From contig NZ_BDUC01000022.1 in the NCBI RefSeq assembly GCF_002218085.1, forward strand, positions 1-22,485: DNA of 22,485 nt, in the 5' to 3' direction. Both the position numbers and the translations under genes were made by a program. This DNA is from Tolypothrix sp. NIES-4075 (GTDB lineage: Bacteria > Cyanobacteriota > Cyanobacteriia > Cyanobacteriales > Nostocaceae). The notes under the pieces were generated by a model. That model was not told where the DNA came from, searched no databases, and worked only from the letters and a program-made list of their open reading frames with translations. Shown in pieces: positions 1-7,914 of this stretch (positions are counted from its first letter, which is position 1; every line of letters begins with the position of its first letter).

Positions 1-390
1 AGTAACTGTTTCAGCCTTAGCGTAAGTTTCTGTACGATTGCTCATTTCACCCCTAATTTCAAAGCTACTTCGACATTTCCAACAGAACCATATTTGTCGT
101 TTTTTATAACCATGTCTTTGTGTTTTTTCATGCCACCACCCTTGTGTCTGTTGCATTGCTTTATCTAGAAACTCTTGAGAGTTTGACAAATCATTAAGCA
201 ACAAAGCAATACATTCTCCTGCTAAAACTAATGCCGATTCTCTAATTTTTTCCTCACGGAATTTGAAAACTTGTACATCAAACTCTGAGATATTTGTTAA
301 TTCTAAAACTTTCGTAACTTTTTCTTGAAACTTTGACAACGATTTGCTTAAATTAAAAGTAGAATATATATTATTTTTCATAGTAGGCAT
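1..390 (-). pseudogene. ISKra4-like transposase fragment, cut by window edge
   Basis: The minus strand is open from an ATG at 390 (or 381) to the window edge, about 130 codons. The central part (…RESALVLAGECIALLLNDL…, then QTQGWWHEKTQRHGYKKRQI) matches my memory of the N-terminal region of cyanobacterial ISKra4-family transposases. After KKRQI, near position 90-95, the expected continuation (GSVGNVEVALKLGVK) is found in a different frame and then meets a stop. This suggests a frameshifted, dead copy. A T-rich stretch ending in GGGACA near 450-465 may be the element's outer end, but no paired repeat is visible. It could instead be a novel protein that really ends as read. Family assignment is from recalled motifs, moderately sure. 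Confidence 0.5.
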
Positions 391-566
391 TCCCTGTTTT
401 TGTTTTGATGTCAGATATTAAAACCTTTACTTCAAAGGGAATCCTACCTTTTTTTGGGACAAAAAAACGAGTTATCTTCAGATACTAAAATATTCAGTCA
501 ATTTAAAACAGTATTAATACGTATTTAAGTGTGATTTAAATAAGTTTGTACTGAAACTAGTTTTTA

Positions 567-595
567 GCGATACCTACGGCACACTGCGTGAACGC
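567..595. repeat. Degenerate palindromic dispersed repeat in a HIP1-like frame
   Basis: GCGAT at 567-571 and CGC at 593-595 enclose 21 bases (572-592) of the type CCTACGGC…GCGTGAA. Layout and length match the clear repeat at 11777-11797, but the palindrome is imperfect. It lies just upstream of the MscS fragment in a non-coding stretch (391-634) that otherwise shows only AT-rich sequence. Confidence 0.55.
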
Positions 596-634
596 TTGTT
601 TTTTACCCGATCTCACCAAATCACGTTGCTCCCC

Positions 635-1102
635 GGCGATGATATAGACCGAGCCAAGGAGTTAATGCTTGAAGCATTGCATAATGTGCCGGAAATACTG
701 AAAGATCCTGCTCCTGATGTGCTGCTCATGGAACTTGCCGAAAGTACCGTTAATATCCGCGTTCGTTGGTGGATCAACCCGCCACGACGTGCAGATGACC
801 TCGCCTCACGGGACAAGGTGCTTTCTACAATTAAGAAAACGTTAGTCGAAAACGGCATCGATTTACCCTTTCCCACACAGCAAATTTTATTCCATGACCA
901 GACAGAAGAGACAGATGGCGATGTCTGGCGACAAGCCGCTCCGCGTCTACGCTCCCGTCAGCGTGAAGGTTGGCCATCTGGTAAAGGCAAAGTACCAAAA
1001 CCCCGTAACATTGGTGATTCGCTCAGGTTACTTGCTCAAGAGCGCTCCCCACGAGATGACAACGGTAAGGTAGATTCTCCAAAAGCTAAGGATGAAAACT
1101 AA
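635..1102 (+). pseudogene. 5'-truncated copy of the MscS channel gene (C-terminal part only)
   Basis: From GGCGATGATATAGACC at 635 to the stop at 1102 this matches the 3' part of the intact MscS gene at 5345-5779, codon for codon. Shared blocks include KDPAPDVL, STVNIRVRWW, GIDLPFPTQQILFHDQTEET and REGWPSGKG. The membrane segments and pore helix of a mechanosensitive channel are absent. Sequence before 635 has no similarity to the intact gene, so the open frame starting at 596 (TTG) is fortuitous. The reading frame stays open, which suggests either recent truncation or selection for a soluble tail; I favour a relic. It carries a 27-bp in-frame insertion that the intact copy lacks. It is probably left over from a duplication, possibly linked to the adjacent transposase remnant. 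Confidence 0.85.
923..949 (+). repeat. 27-bp dispersed repeat inserted in-frame at a HIP1 site
   Basis: The truncated MscS copy reads GGCGAT, then 27 extra bases, then CGCTCCCG. The intact paralogue reads GGCGATCGCTCCCG (5627-5640). The insertion therefore lies inside GCGAT^CGC and adds nine codons (VWRQAAPRL) without shifting frame. Its core (GACAAGCCGCTCCGCGTC) resembles small dispersed repeats known from Nostoc-type genomes. Confidence 0.85.
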
Positions 1103-1148
1103 ATTTATTGCTGCTTAACCTGGTGAATTTATTAAAGACAAATCACAT

Positions 1149-2063
1149 TTATTTAACCTTTTGCTTTCTGATAGGAGTACGAACAATAAATTGACTAGCA
1201 GATGAATTAATAGCAATTGGTTCGATTTTTCCTTGGTAAACTAAAGTTTGATAAATTAAAGCTGTAATCTCTCCGCGTGTGGCAGGTTTTGTTGGATTAA
1301 GAACTTTGGTATTTGGATAATTCACCACTATATTTTTTTCGGTTGCTGCTGCTACATCTCCAACTGCATATTGCGGAATCTTATTGGCATCTGCGTAAGT
1401 ATTAGTAATAATAAATGATGCAGGATGGTTAAGATCCACAGCATTAGCTGTTACAGCCTGGGCTTTTGGTATTAATAACGGTTGCATCAAAGTAGTAAAT
1501 GCAAGAGGCATGAAAATACGTCTTTTTACAGCTTTTCGTGTGGTTTGTTCAGGAACTACTCTCTGCGCCACTGTAGGTACACTAACTGCTGATGCACTAG
1601 TAGTTAAATTCAAACCTTTATATAAGGCAACTATAGCCTCAACCTTAGAAACTGGTTGATTGGGACGAAAATAACCACCAGCATAACCTGACATAAAACC
1701 TTGTTGATATGCCTCTTCAATGGGACGAGTAGCCCAATAGTTAGCAGGAATATCTTTATATACAGCACCACTTTGGATCTGGCGAATTGCTGGTTTATCA
1801 AAAGCTTTACGAATGATTGCTGCAAACTCATCTCGGTCTACTGCCTGTTCTGGTCTAAATGTACCATCAGGATATCCAGTTACAATATTTCTTGCAGCCA
1901 AACCCCGAATAAATGGTTCTGCCCAATAACTAGATTTAACATCGCTAAAAGTATTTACAGGTGAAGATTGAGCAGATGTATCTAATGCTCCAACTGTAAG
2001 TACTATTAAATTTAAAGATAGTAAAGATACACCTGCTGATACTAACTTCGTTAACTGCATCAC
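1149..2063 (-). CDS. Secreted SLH-domain protein
   Basis: A 304-residue protein with an N-terminal signal peptide: MMQLTK, a hydrophobic stretch at about residues 8-27, and likely cleavage near TSAQS. Two clear S-layer homology repeats follow: FSDVKSSYWAEPFIRGLAARNI with GYPDGTFRPEQAVDRDEFA (about 38-88), and YKDIPANYWATRPIEEAYQQG with GYAGGYFRPNQPVSKVEA (about 102-146). A weaker third lies at the C-terminus (YADANKIPQYA…NPTKPATRGEITALIYQ). SLH domains typically bind cell-wall polymers, so the protein probably sits in the periplasm or envelope. A second hydrophobic segment ending in KAQA (residues about 182-203) separates repeats two and three. The gene is transcribed away from the DUF389 operon, so 2064-2555 is a divergent intergenic region. 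Specific role unknown. Confidence 0.85.
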   Translation of the reverse strand: MMQLTKLVSAGVSLLSLNLIVLTVGALDTSAQSSPVNTFSDVKSSYWAEPFIRGLAARNIVTGYPDGTFRPEQAVDRDEFAAIIRKAFDKPAIRQIQSGAVYKDIPANYWATRPIEEAYQQGFMSGYAGGYFRPNQPVSKVEAIVALYKGLNLTTSASAVSVPTVAQRVVPEQTTRKAVKRRIFMPLAFTTLMQPLLIPKAQAVTANAVDLNHPASFIITNTYADANKIPQYAVGDVAAATEKNIVVNYPNTKVLNPTKPATRGEITALIYQTLVYQGKIEPIAINSSASQFIVRTPIRKQKVK

Positions 2064-2555
2064 GATCTATGCCCCCTTTTTTCAATCATTCATTTTTCTG
2101 ATGCTTCGATATTATGATTAAATAGTGCAGATTTCGGGGATAAATTTCTAATACATCTTAAAATACTACTATAGACTGATTCTACTTATTCATTAAGAGA
2201 TATCTAACGGATTAAGAAAAACTATAAATTTTTAAGTGTTTGAATTAGTGTTTAAATTAGTGTTTGAATAATAATTTATACCAATATCAAAATTTTCAAT
2301 CTAGACAATAAAAATTAAACACTGGGGTAAGAAAGGAAAAATACTGCTGATTCCTTCACGTATTTTCCACTATTTAGATTTATGTTAAATATGAAACGAT
2401 AATGTAATGAAACCTTTTGCTATACCAATGATCCCAAACTAAGCAATAAATCAAAACAATGTTGATTTAGTATGAGATACATTTTTCAAAAAATATTTCT
2501 TTGGGTAGTAGAGTTATCGCCCTAAAAAGCAACATGGTTAGCACAGGAGGATAAA
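2064..2555. other. AT-rich divergent intergenic region
   Basis: Nearly 500 bases separate the SLH gene (minus) and the DUF389 gene (plus). No open frame of note is present. The region should hold promoters for both, but no -35/-10 pair is convincing enough to place. It includes the 12-bp tandem repeat at 2236-2271. A strong ribosome-binding site, GGAGG at 2546-2550, precedes the ATG at 2556. Confidence 0.6.
2236..2271. repeat. Three tandem 12-bp units
   Basis: GTGTTTGAATTA, GTGTTTAAATTA and GTGTTTGAATAA stand head to tail with no gap. The period is about one helical turn, as in operator arrays or in slippage-prone AT-rich repeats. It lies in the divergent intergenic region, nearer the SLH gene. 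Confidence 0.75.
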
Positions 2556-3839
2556 ATGCGTCAACTCATTATCCAAGTACCACGGGGAAATGGAAAAGCT
2601 GTTATTGATATTGCCAAATCTCATAACGGGTCAAATCTGGCACGATTTGAAGGAAATGCAGAAGAACCCATTGATGTGGTGATTGTTCACGTTTCTAATC
2701 GAGAAGTTGGGAAAGTCTTAGAGGAATTACAAGACTTGCCCAAAGTACACATCACGCTCATACCAACTGGTGTGATAGCTCTGCAACCACCTGCATCGGA
2801 AGCACCACAGCAAGTTGTGGATGTGGAAGAACGCAGTCCGATTGAGATTTTTCTTTCTGGTTTGCAAAGTGTTGGCTCTTGGCAAGGTTTTCTAGGTTAC
2901 GCATCGCTTGCAGGTTTTGTGGTCTGGATTGGCTTGTATACTAATACAACTTACTTACTGGTAGCGGCAATGCTGATTGCCCCGTTTGCAGGCCCGGCAA
3001 TGAATACAGCGATCGCAACTGCATGGGGCGATCGCAAACTCCTGGGGCGGAGTATCCTACGATATTTTGCCGCTTTAGCAGTCACAATTGCCACCACTTG
3101 GTTACTTAGCCTAATCTTAAGGCAAGAAATTCCCACTAGTCTAATGCTAGACAGTAGCCAGATTTCAGCAGTGGCAGTGATTTTACCATTGGTAGCCGGA
3201 GCCGCCGGAGCGCTCACCTTGGTTCAGTCAGACCGGAGCAGTTTAGTCTCTGGGGCAGCAACCGGAATGTTAGTCGCCGCTTCCTTAGCTCCACCTGCGG
3301 GAATTGTCGGTATGGCAAGTGCAATTGGTAGGTGGGATATGGCAATTTCGGGGCTGTTCTTACTGTTTTTGCAACTATGCGGCATCAACTTTTCAGCAGC
3401 CCTCTTGTTCCGAGTTTTCGGGCTGTCTCCTCAAGCAACTCGCTATCAGCGTGGTAAAAAACGGGTATTTACTATTGCTTTGACGATCACTGTTATCGCA
3501 TTGGCTCTTTTACTAACTTGGCAGTTTTCCCATTCTCCCAATCTTCAACGCTCTAGCCTTGCCCAACGTGCTAACGCCCAAGTCCAGAAAACTGTAGAGC
3601 AAGTGGGTTTAGCAAAATTAGTCGAGTCGAATGTACGCTTTACACGATCCAACATTGAAGACCAGGATACCCTGCTATCTGTTGTTTATGTGCAGCGTCA
3701 ACCGCAAGTTACAGCGTCTAATGAAGAAATAAGCTCTAGGCTCACCCAATCAATTCAGGCTCAATTATTGAAACAGGATTTAAATGTCACACCTTTAGTT
3801 GATGTCAAAGTGCTAGAACCACCTGCTAGTAAACAATAA
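2556..3839 (+). CDS. DUF389 (TIGR00341-type) membrane protein
   Basis: A 427-residue protein. Residues 1-75 form a soluble N-terminal domain (MRQLIIQVPRGNGKAVIDIA…), typical of DUF389 proteins. The membrane core starts near residue 105 and holds the family's hallmark stretch TTYLLVAAMLIAPFAGPAMN (about 129-148), followed by several hydrophobic helices, including VAVILPLVAGAAGALTL and GMLVAASLAPPAGIVGMASA. A C-terminal soluble tail follows the last helix (about residue 302-322). The start is supported by GGAGG five bases upstream of the ATG. It lies 84 bp ahead of the ion channel gene on the same strand and may head the operon. The biochemical function of DUF389 is not established; a transport or membrane-sensing role in ion stress is inferred from neighbours only. 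Confidence 0.85.
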   Translation: MRQLIIQVPRGNGKAVIDIAKSHNGSNLARFEGNAEEPIDVVIVHVSNREVGKVLEELQDLPKVHITLIPTGVIALQPPASEAPQQVVDVEERSPIEIFLSGLQSVGSWQGFLGYASLAGFVVWIGLYTNTTYLLVAAMLIAPFAGPAMNTAIATAWGDRKLLGRSILRYFAALAVTIATTWLLSLILRQEIPTSLMLDSSQISAVAVILPLVAGAAGALTLVQSDRSSLVSGAATGMLVAASLAPPAGIVGMASAIGRWDMAISGLFLLFLQLCGINFSAALLFRVFGLSPQATRYQRGKKRVFTIALTITVIALALLLTWQFSHSPNLQRSSLAQRANAQVQKTVEQVGLAKLVESNVRFTRSNIEDQDTLLSVVYVQRQPQVTASNEEISSRLTQSIQAQLLKQDLNVTPLVDVKVLEPPASKQ

Positions 3840-3900
3840 GCCCAATTCTCTAAAATACAGCAACAGATTCAAATCTAAAAACCTAATGATGGAGATTTTA

Positions 3901-3918
3901 ATTACGAATTACGAATTA
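3901..3918. repeat. Heptanucleotide tandem repeat before the ion channel gene
   Basis: ATTACGA occurs twice and a half in tandem (ATTACGAATTACGAATTA). Heptamer tandem repeats (STRR type) are common in heterocystous cyanobacteria. It ends only 5 bases before the ATG at 3924, where a Shine-Dalgarno would be expected; the nearest purine run is GGAG at 3891-3894, rather far away. Confidence 0.6.
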
Positions 3919-3923
3919 ATATT

Positions 3924-4739
3924 ATGAGTAGTCTGAAGCTTTCCCAAAAGCAAGCCCTAGAAAAAGAACGTAACGAAGTCTTACAACAGTTGGAAGATTG
4001 GCTAGAAATTCCCATGCTGGTGCTGGGTTTTGTATGGCTAGCACTATTCATCATCGAAATCGTCTGGGGGTTAAACCATTTCCTGGAAGCCGTTAGCATC
4101 ACTATTTGGATTATTTTTATATTAGATTTTCTCCTGAAAGTAGCGATCGCTCCTCAGAAAATTTCTTATATCAAAAGTAACTGGCTAACAGCTATTTCTC
4201 TGGTGTTGCCAGCACTGCGTAGTTTTCGGATTATACGAGTTATACGGATACTACGAACAACGAGGGTTGTGCGAGGACTACAACTGTTGCGAGTCATGAC
4301 TCGTGCTAACCGAGGAATGCGGGTTTTAGGAGCAAGTATTAGTCGTAGAGGGTTTGGTTATGTTGTGGCATTAACTGCGATCGTTACTATAGTAGGAGCA
4401 GCAGGGATGTATGCATTTGAAAACGAAGTTCCTGTGGAATCAGGGCTGCACGATTACAGCACTGCTTTCTGGTGGACAGCAATGCTCATGACAACGATGG
4501 GTTCTGACTATTCGCCTAAAACGCCCGAAGGACGGGTGCTTTGTTTTTTCTTAGCGTTATATGCGTTTGCCGTGTTTGGCTATGTCACTGCAACTTTAGC
4601 GACCTTTTTTATTGGCCGTGATGCCGATGATGATGAAGCAGAGTTAGCCGGAGCTAAATCGATTCAAGTGCTTCAGAGTGAAATTACAGCTTTGCGGCAG
4701 GAAATTCAAGAATTATTGCATCAGAATTCACAGCGTTGA
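3924..4739 (+). CDS. Voltage-sensor-type ion channel with atypical filter
   Basis: A 271-residue six-helix channel subunit. Helices are at about 30-50 (S1), 55-75 (S2) and 82-97 (S3). An arginine-rich S4 spans about 99-125 (FRIIRVIRILRTTRVVRGLQ), with S5 at about 145-165 and S6 at about 203-229. The pore loop precedes TTMGSDY (190-196), at the place where potassium channels carry TTVGYGD. The protein is therefore a member of the voltage-gated cation channel superfamily with a non-canonical selectivity filter, and ion preference cannot be read from it. The C-terminus is acidic (DADDDEAE) and then a coiled-coil-like helix (about 243-268), consistent with tetramer assembly. It lies 32 bp upstream of the MscS gene and is probably co-transcribed with it. 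Confidence 0.85.
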   Translation: MSSLKLSQKQALEKERNEVLQQLEDWLEIPMLVLGFVWLALFIIEIVWGLNHFLEAVSITIWIIFILDFLLKVAIAPQKISYIKSNWLTAISLVLPALRSFRIIRVIRILRTTRVVRGLQLLRVMTRANRGMRVLGASISRRGFGYVVALTAIVTIVGAAGMYAFENEVPVESGLHDYSTAFWWTAMLMTTMGSDYSPKTPEGRVLCFFLALYAFAVFGYVTATLATFFIGRDADDDEAELAGAKSIQVLQSEITALRQEIQELLHQNSQR

Positions 4740-4771
4740 TGTTAGCAAAGATTAATTAGTGAGGAAAGTTT

Positions 4772-5779
4772 ATGAATGCAGAAATATCCGCAGCTTGGGA
4801 TAAAGTTCAAAGCATGATTAACGGGTTTATAGCTTTGCTACCTAACCTTCTGTTAGGGTTAATTGTCTTTATACTCTTTTTGTTTATTGCTAGCAGAATT
4901 AAGGTAGTGGTTAAGCGGTTAACTCGTAACCGTCGTTCCGCTCGTAATCTTGGATTAGTGCTGGGAAGGTTAGCTCAGGGCATAACAATTTTGATTGGGT
5001 TGTTTATCGCCCTTTCCATTGTAATTCCCTCATTTAAAGCTGGCGATTTAGTACAACTTTTGGGAATTAGTGGGGTAGCAATTGGTTTTGCTTTTCGTGA
5101 TATTCTGCAAAACTTTTTAGCTGGGATTTTAATTCTACTAACTGAACCTTTTCAAATTGACGACCAAATTGTGTTTAAAGGCTTTGAGGGAACAGTTGAA
5201 AATATCCAAACAAGAGCAACAACAATCAGAACTTATGACGGCCGGCGGATTGTGATTCCTAACTCGGAATTATTTACCAATTCGGTAACTGTTAATACTG
5301 CCTTTGACAACCGCCGATTAGAATACGATGTCGGTATTGGCTACGGCGACGACATTGACCAAGCCAAGCAGTTGATGTTAGACGCAATGCATAGCGTAGA
5401 CGAGGTTTTAAAAGATCCCGCACCTGATGTACTAGCAATGGAACTAGCCGGAAGCACTGTTAACATCCGGGTGCGTTGGTGGGTTCATCCACCACGACGG
5501 GCAGATAATCTGATTTCGCGGGATAAAGTGATTACTGCTATTAAGAAAAAACTCGTTGCAAATGGTATTGATTTGCCTTTTCCCACACAACAAATTTTAT
5601 TCCACGACCAGACAGAAGAGACAGATGGCGATCGCTCCCGTCAGCGTGAAGGTTGGCCATCGGGTAAAGGTGAAGTACCAAAACCCCGCAGCATTAGCAG
5701 TTCACTTAGGTTACTCGCTCAAAAGCAAGATCATGGCAATAGTAAAATAGATTCTGCAAAGGTGAATAATGAAACATGA
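4772..5779 (+). CDS. mscS: Small-conductance mechanosensitive channel (MscS family)
   Basis: A 335-residue MscS-type channel that would open under membrane tension and release solutes on hypo-osmotic shock. Three helices are visible at about 20-42, 68-87 and 92-122. The third is the pore helix (LLGISGVAIGFAFRDILQNF), rich in small residues and followed by LAGILILLTEPFQIDDQI. The beta domain has the family signature (FEGTVENIQTRATTIRTYDG, then RRIVIPNSELF, about 135-170). The cytoplasmic C-terminal part runs to IDLPFPTQQILFHDQ and then a charged tail. GAGGAAAG supports the ATG at 4772. The stop overlaps the start of the DUF2254 gene by 4 bp, implying translational coupling. A truncated paralogue of its 3' half lies at 635-1102. 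Confidence 0.92.
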   Translation: MNAEISAAWDKVQSMINGFIALLPNLLLGLIVFILFLFIASRIKVVVKRLTRNRRSARNLGLVLGRLAQGITILIGLFIALSIVIPSFKAGDLVQLLGISGVAIGFAFRDILQNFLAGILILLTEPFQIDDQIVFKGFEGTVENIQTRATTIRTYDGRRIVIPNSELFTNSVTVNTAFDNRRLEYDVGIGYGDDIDQAKQLMLDAMHSVDEVLKDPAPDVLAMELAGSTVNIRVRWWVHPPRRADNLISRDKVITAIKKKLVANGIDLPFPTQQILFHDQTEETDGDRSRQREGWPSGKGEVPKPRSISSSLRLLAQKQDHGNSKIDSAKVNNET

Positions 5780-7122
5780 AAAATGTCAAATTGGGTAAAG
5801 TGTGGGATACGCTCCACTCAAGTTACTGGTTCATTCCGTCAATTATGGCTATACTTACCACTGCGTTGGCATTCATAATGTTAATGCTCGATCGCACAGG
5901 TAAAGCGGGTATTAATTATTGGTGGAGCTACACTGGTGGAGCAGATGGAGCGCGATCGGTTTTAGGAGCAGTTGCAGGTTCAATGATTAGCGTTGCTGCT
6001 ACTGCCTTTTCAATTACAATCGTGGCGCTTCAGTTAGCTGCTTCCAATTTTGGCCCCCGTCTCCTGCGTAATTTCATGCAGGACACTGGCAATCAAATTG
6101 TCCTTGGTACATTTATTAGTACGTTTATCTACTGCTTGCTGATACTTCGGACTATTCATGGTGAGGGAGATGGATATAGTCAGTTTGTACCGCAAATTTC
6201 GGTTACGTGCGGTATTTTACTGGCAATTATTAGCATCGGAGTTTTGATTTATTTTATCGATCATGCTTCTACAATAATTCAGGCTTCGCACATCATCGAA
6301 AACGTTAGTGATGACTTAGATAGAGCCATCGATCGCTTGTTTCCCAAAAAAATCGGGCGTAGTATCCCATTTGGAGAAGAAATTGCAGAAATACCTGAAG
6401 ATTTTGACTTGGTTGCAAGTCCGGTAAAAGTTAATAGAAATGGTTATGTACAAGCAATTGACGACCAAGAATTGCTAACAATTGCCCGAAGAAACAATCT
6501 TTTATTGCGTGTCGAATCTCGACCAGGAAAGTTTATTGTTAAGGACAGTGATTTAGTTATGGTTTTTCCTGGGAAATTTGTTAATAAAAAATTAACCAAA
6601 GAAATCAATGATTGCTTTATTTTGGGTAAAGAACGTAGCGAACAGCAAGATATCGAGTTTCCCATCGATCAGTTAGTAGAAATTGCCCTACGTGCGCTTT
6701 CTCCAGGAATTAATGATCCATTTACTGCAATTCGCTGTGTTGATAGACTAGGAGCAGGATTGTCCCGTTTAGCCCAAAAAGATTTTCCTTCACCCTACCG
6801 CTACGATGAAGATCATAAATTACGTGCGATCGCTTTTGGGGCGACATTTGAGGGATTGGTTAATAGTGCCTTTAATGGAATTCGCCAATATGCACGATCT
6901 GATACATCAGTAACCATTCGTTTATTAGAAGCGATCGAGAATATTGCAACTTACACCAACAATCCCAAATACCAAGTAGTTTTACAGCGTCATGCAGAGA
7001 TGATTTTGCGCGGTAGCCAAGAGGGTTTACCAGAAGAACTAGACCGCCAAGATGTGCAAAAGCAGTATGAAAGTACGATTCAAGCTTTAAAAAATCATAC
7101 CTTAGCTGAAAGAAAAAAATGA
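5776..7122 (+). CDS. DUF2254 predicted membrane protein
   Basis: A 448-residue protein. Four hydrophobic helices lie in the first third, at about 17-37, 67-90, 103-125 and 140-163. A long soluble C-terminal region includes motifs conserved in DUF2254 proteins (ALRALSPGINDPFTAIRCVDRL, about 308-329). The family has no defined biochemical role. The ATG at 5776 overlaps the MscS stop (ATGA), and the gene's own stop overlaps the next start in the same way, so mscS, this gene and the DUF2238-like gene almost certainly share one message. Pairing with a mechanosensitive channel suggests a role in ion or envelope homeostasis; that is inference. Confidence 0.85.
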   Translation: MKNVKLGKVWDTLHSSYWFIPSIMAILTTALAFIMLMLDRTGKAGINYWWSYTGGADGARSVLGAVAGSMISVAATAFSITIVALQLAASNFGPRLLRNFMQDTGNQIVLGTFISTFIYCLLILRTIHGEGDGYSQFVPQISVTCGILLAIISIGVLIYFIDHASTIIQASHIIENVSDDLDRAIDRLFPKKIGRSIPFGEEIAEIPEDFDLVASPVKVNRNGYVQAIDDQELLTIARRNNLLLRVESRPGKFIVKDSDLVMVFPGKFVNKKLTKEINDCFILGKERSEQQDIEFPIDQLVEIALRALSPGINDPFTAIRCVDRLGAGLSRLAQKDFPSPYRYDEDHKLRAIAFGATFEGLVNSAFNGIRQYARSDTSVTIRLLEAIENIATYTNNPKYQVVLQRHAEMILRGSQEGLPEELDRQDVQKQYESTIQALKNHTLAERKK

Positions 7123-7718
7123 AAACTCTCAACTGGCGAGGTTATCGAGTTATTGCCTGGGTAGGACAAGCTCTATTAACAATTCTTGTCATAGCCGCAG
7201 CAGTTCAAGGTAAATGGACAAATGCCCTTGGTCTTGCAATCTTCCTGATTATATCCTTTGTGTTTGTCATTCAAGATGATAAGTTACCCACCTTGTTTGA
7301 TTTTCTATTTGTCTTGGCTGCATTGCTAAATGCTACTGGTTGGGTATGGGATTTTTTTGGTATGCCAGGCCCTTATGATGAGATTGTTCATGCTTATACG
7401 ACTTTTGCAATTACCCTCGCACTCAGTTTTTTAGTCTATGGTTCAATGCTGAATATATTTCGTAATCATACACTTTTATATTTAGTGACAATTACCAGTT
7501 TTGGAATTGCCATTGGTGCTTTGTGGGAAGTTACAGAATGGTCTGCCGGTAAAATCCTTAACACTCAAGTAATTGAAAGCTTGGATGACACCATTATTGA
7601 TTTAATTATGGACTCTTTTGGGGCTGGATTAGCAGCTTTAATTAGTTTTTGGGGGTTACGAAGTTGGATAAATCGTAATACAAATGTCAGCAATTCCGAA
7701 ACTAAGACATACATTTGA
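7119..7718 (+). CDS. DUF2238 / YjdF-like membrane protein
   Basis: A 199-residue multispanning protein with about six hydrophobic helices between residues 10 and 182. Acidic and histidine residues near helix ends stand out: MPGPYDEIVHAYTTFAI (about 83-99), IGALWEVTEWSAG (about 136-148) and DDTIIDLIMDSFGAG (about 156-170). This pattern is typical of the DUF2238/YjdF family, whose function is unknown. The start overlaps the preceding stop by 4 bp (ATGA at 7119), making it the last tightly coupled gene of the operon. No terminator-like hairpin is evident after 7718. Confidence 0.75.
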   Translation: MKTLNWRGYRVIAWVGQALLTILVIAAAVQGKWTNALGLAIFLIISFVFVIQDDKLPTLFDFLFVLAALLNATGWVWDFFGMPGPYDEIVHAYTTFAITLALSFLVYGSMLNIFRNHTLLYLVTITSFGIAIGALWEVTEWSAGKILNTQVIESLDDTIIDLIMDSFGAGLAALISFWGLRSWINRNTNVSNSETKTYI

Positions 7719-7790
7719 ATTACATATTTTTTGTTATTTTATAAGAAAATGATGAAGACAAACTACCTAAATAAAGAGGGGAAAATTACT

Positions 7791-7862
7791 ATGTCCAATT
7801 TATCTAGTTCAAGAAGAGATTTTCATCACTTAGTATACAATATTGGCATAGATAGCAAGTAA
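7791..7862 (+). CDS. Possible 23-residue peptide
   Basis: ATG at 7791 is preceded by AGAGGGG with 9-base spacing. It encodes MSNLSSSRRDFHHLVYNIGI followed by DSK and a stop at 7862. It lies in the 196-bp gap between the plus-strand operon and the convergent AI-2E-family gene. The good ribosome-binding site is the only support. It could be a real small peptide, a relic, or chance. Confidence 0.3.
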   Translation: MSNLSSSRRDFHHLVYNIGIDSK

Positions 7863-7914
7863 CTATTTATACTATTAGTTTGAAAATTGAATTAGTGTAG
7901 TCAACAACTGATTT

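Noticed and set aside
596..634. Start of the MscS fragment at TTG 596
   Set aside because: Similarity to MscS begins at 635; the preceding codons match nothing and no ribosome-binding site is seen.
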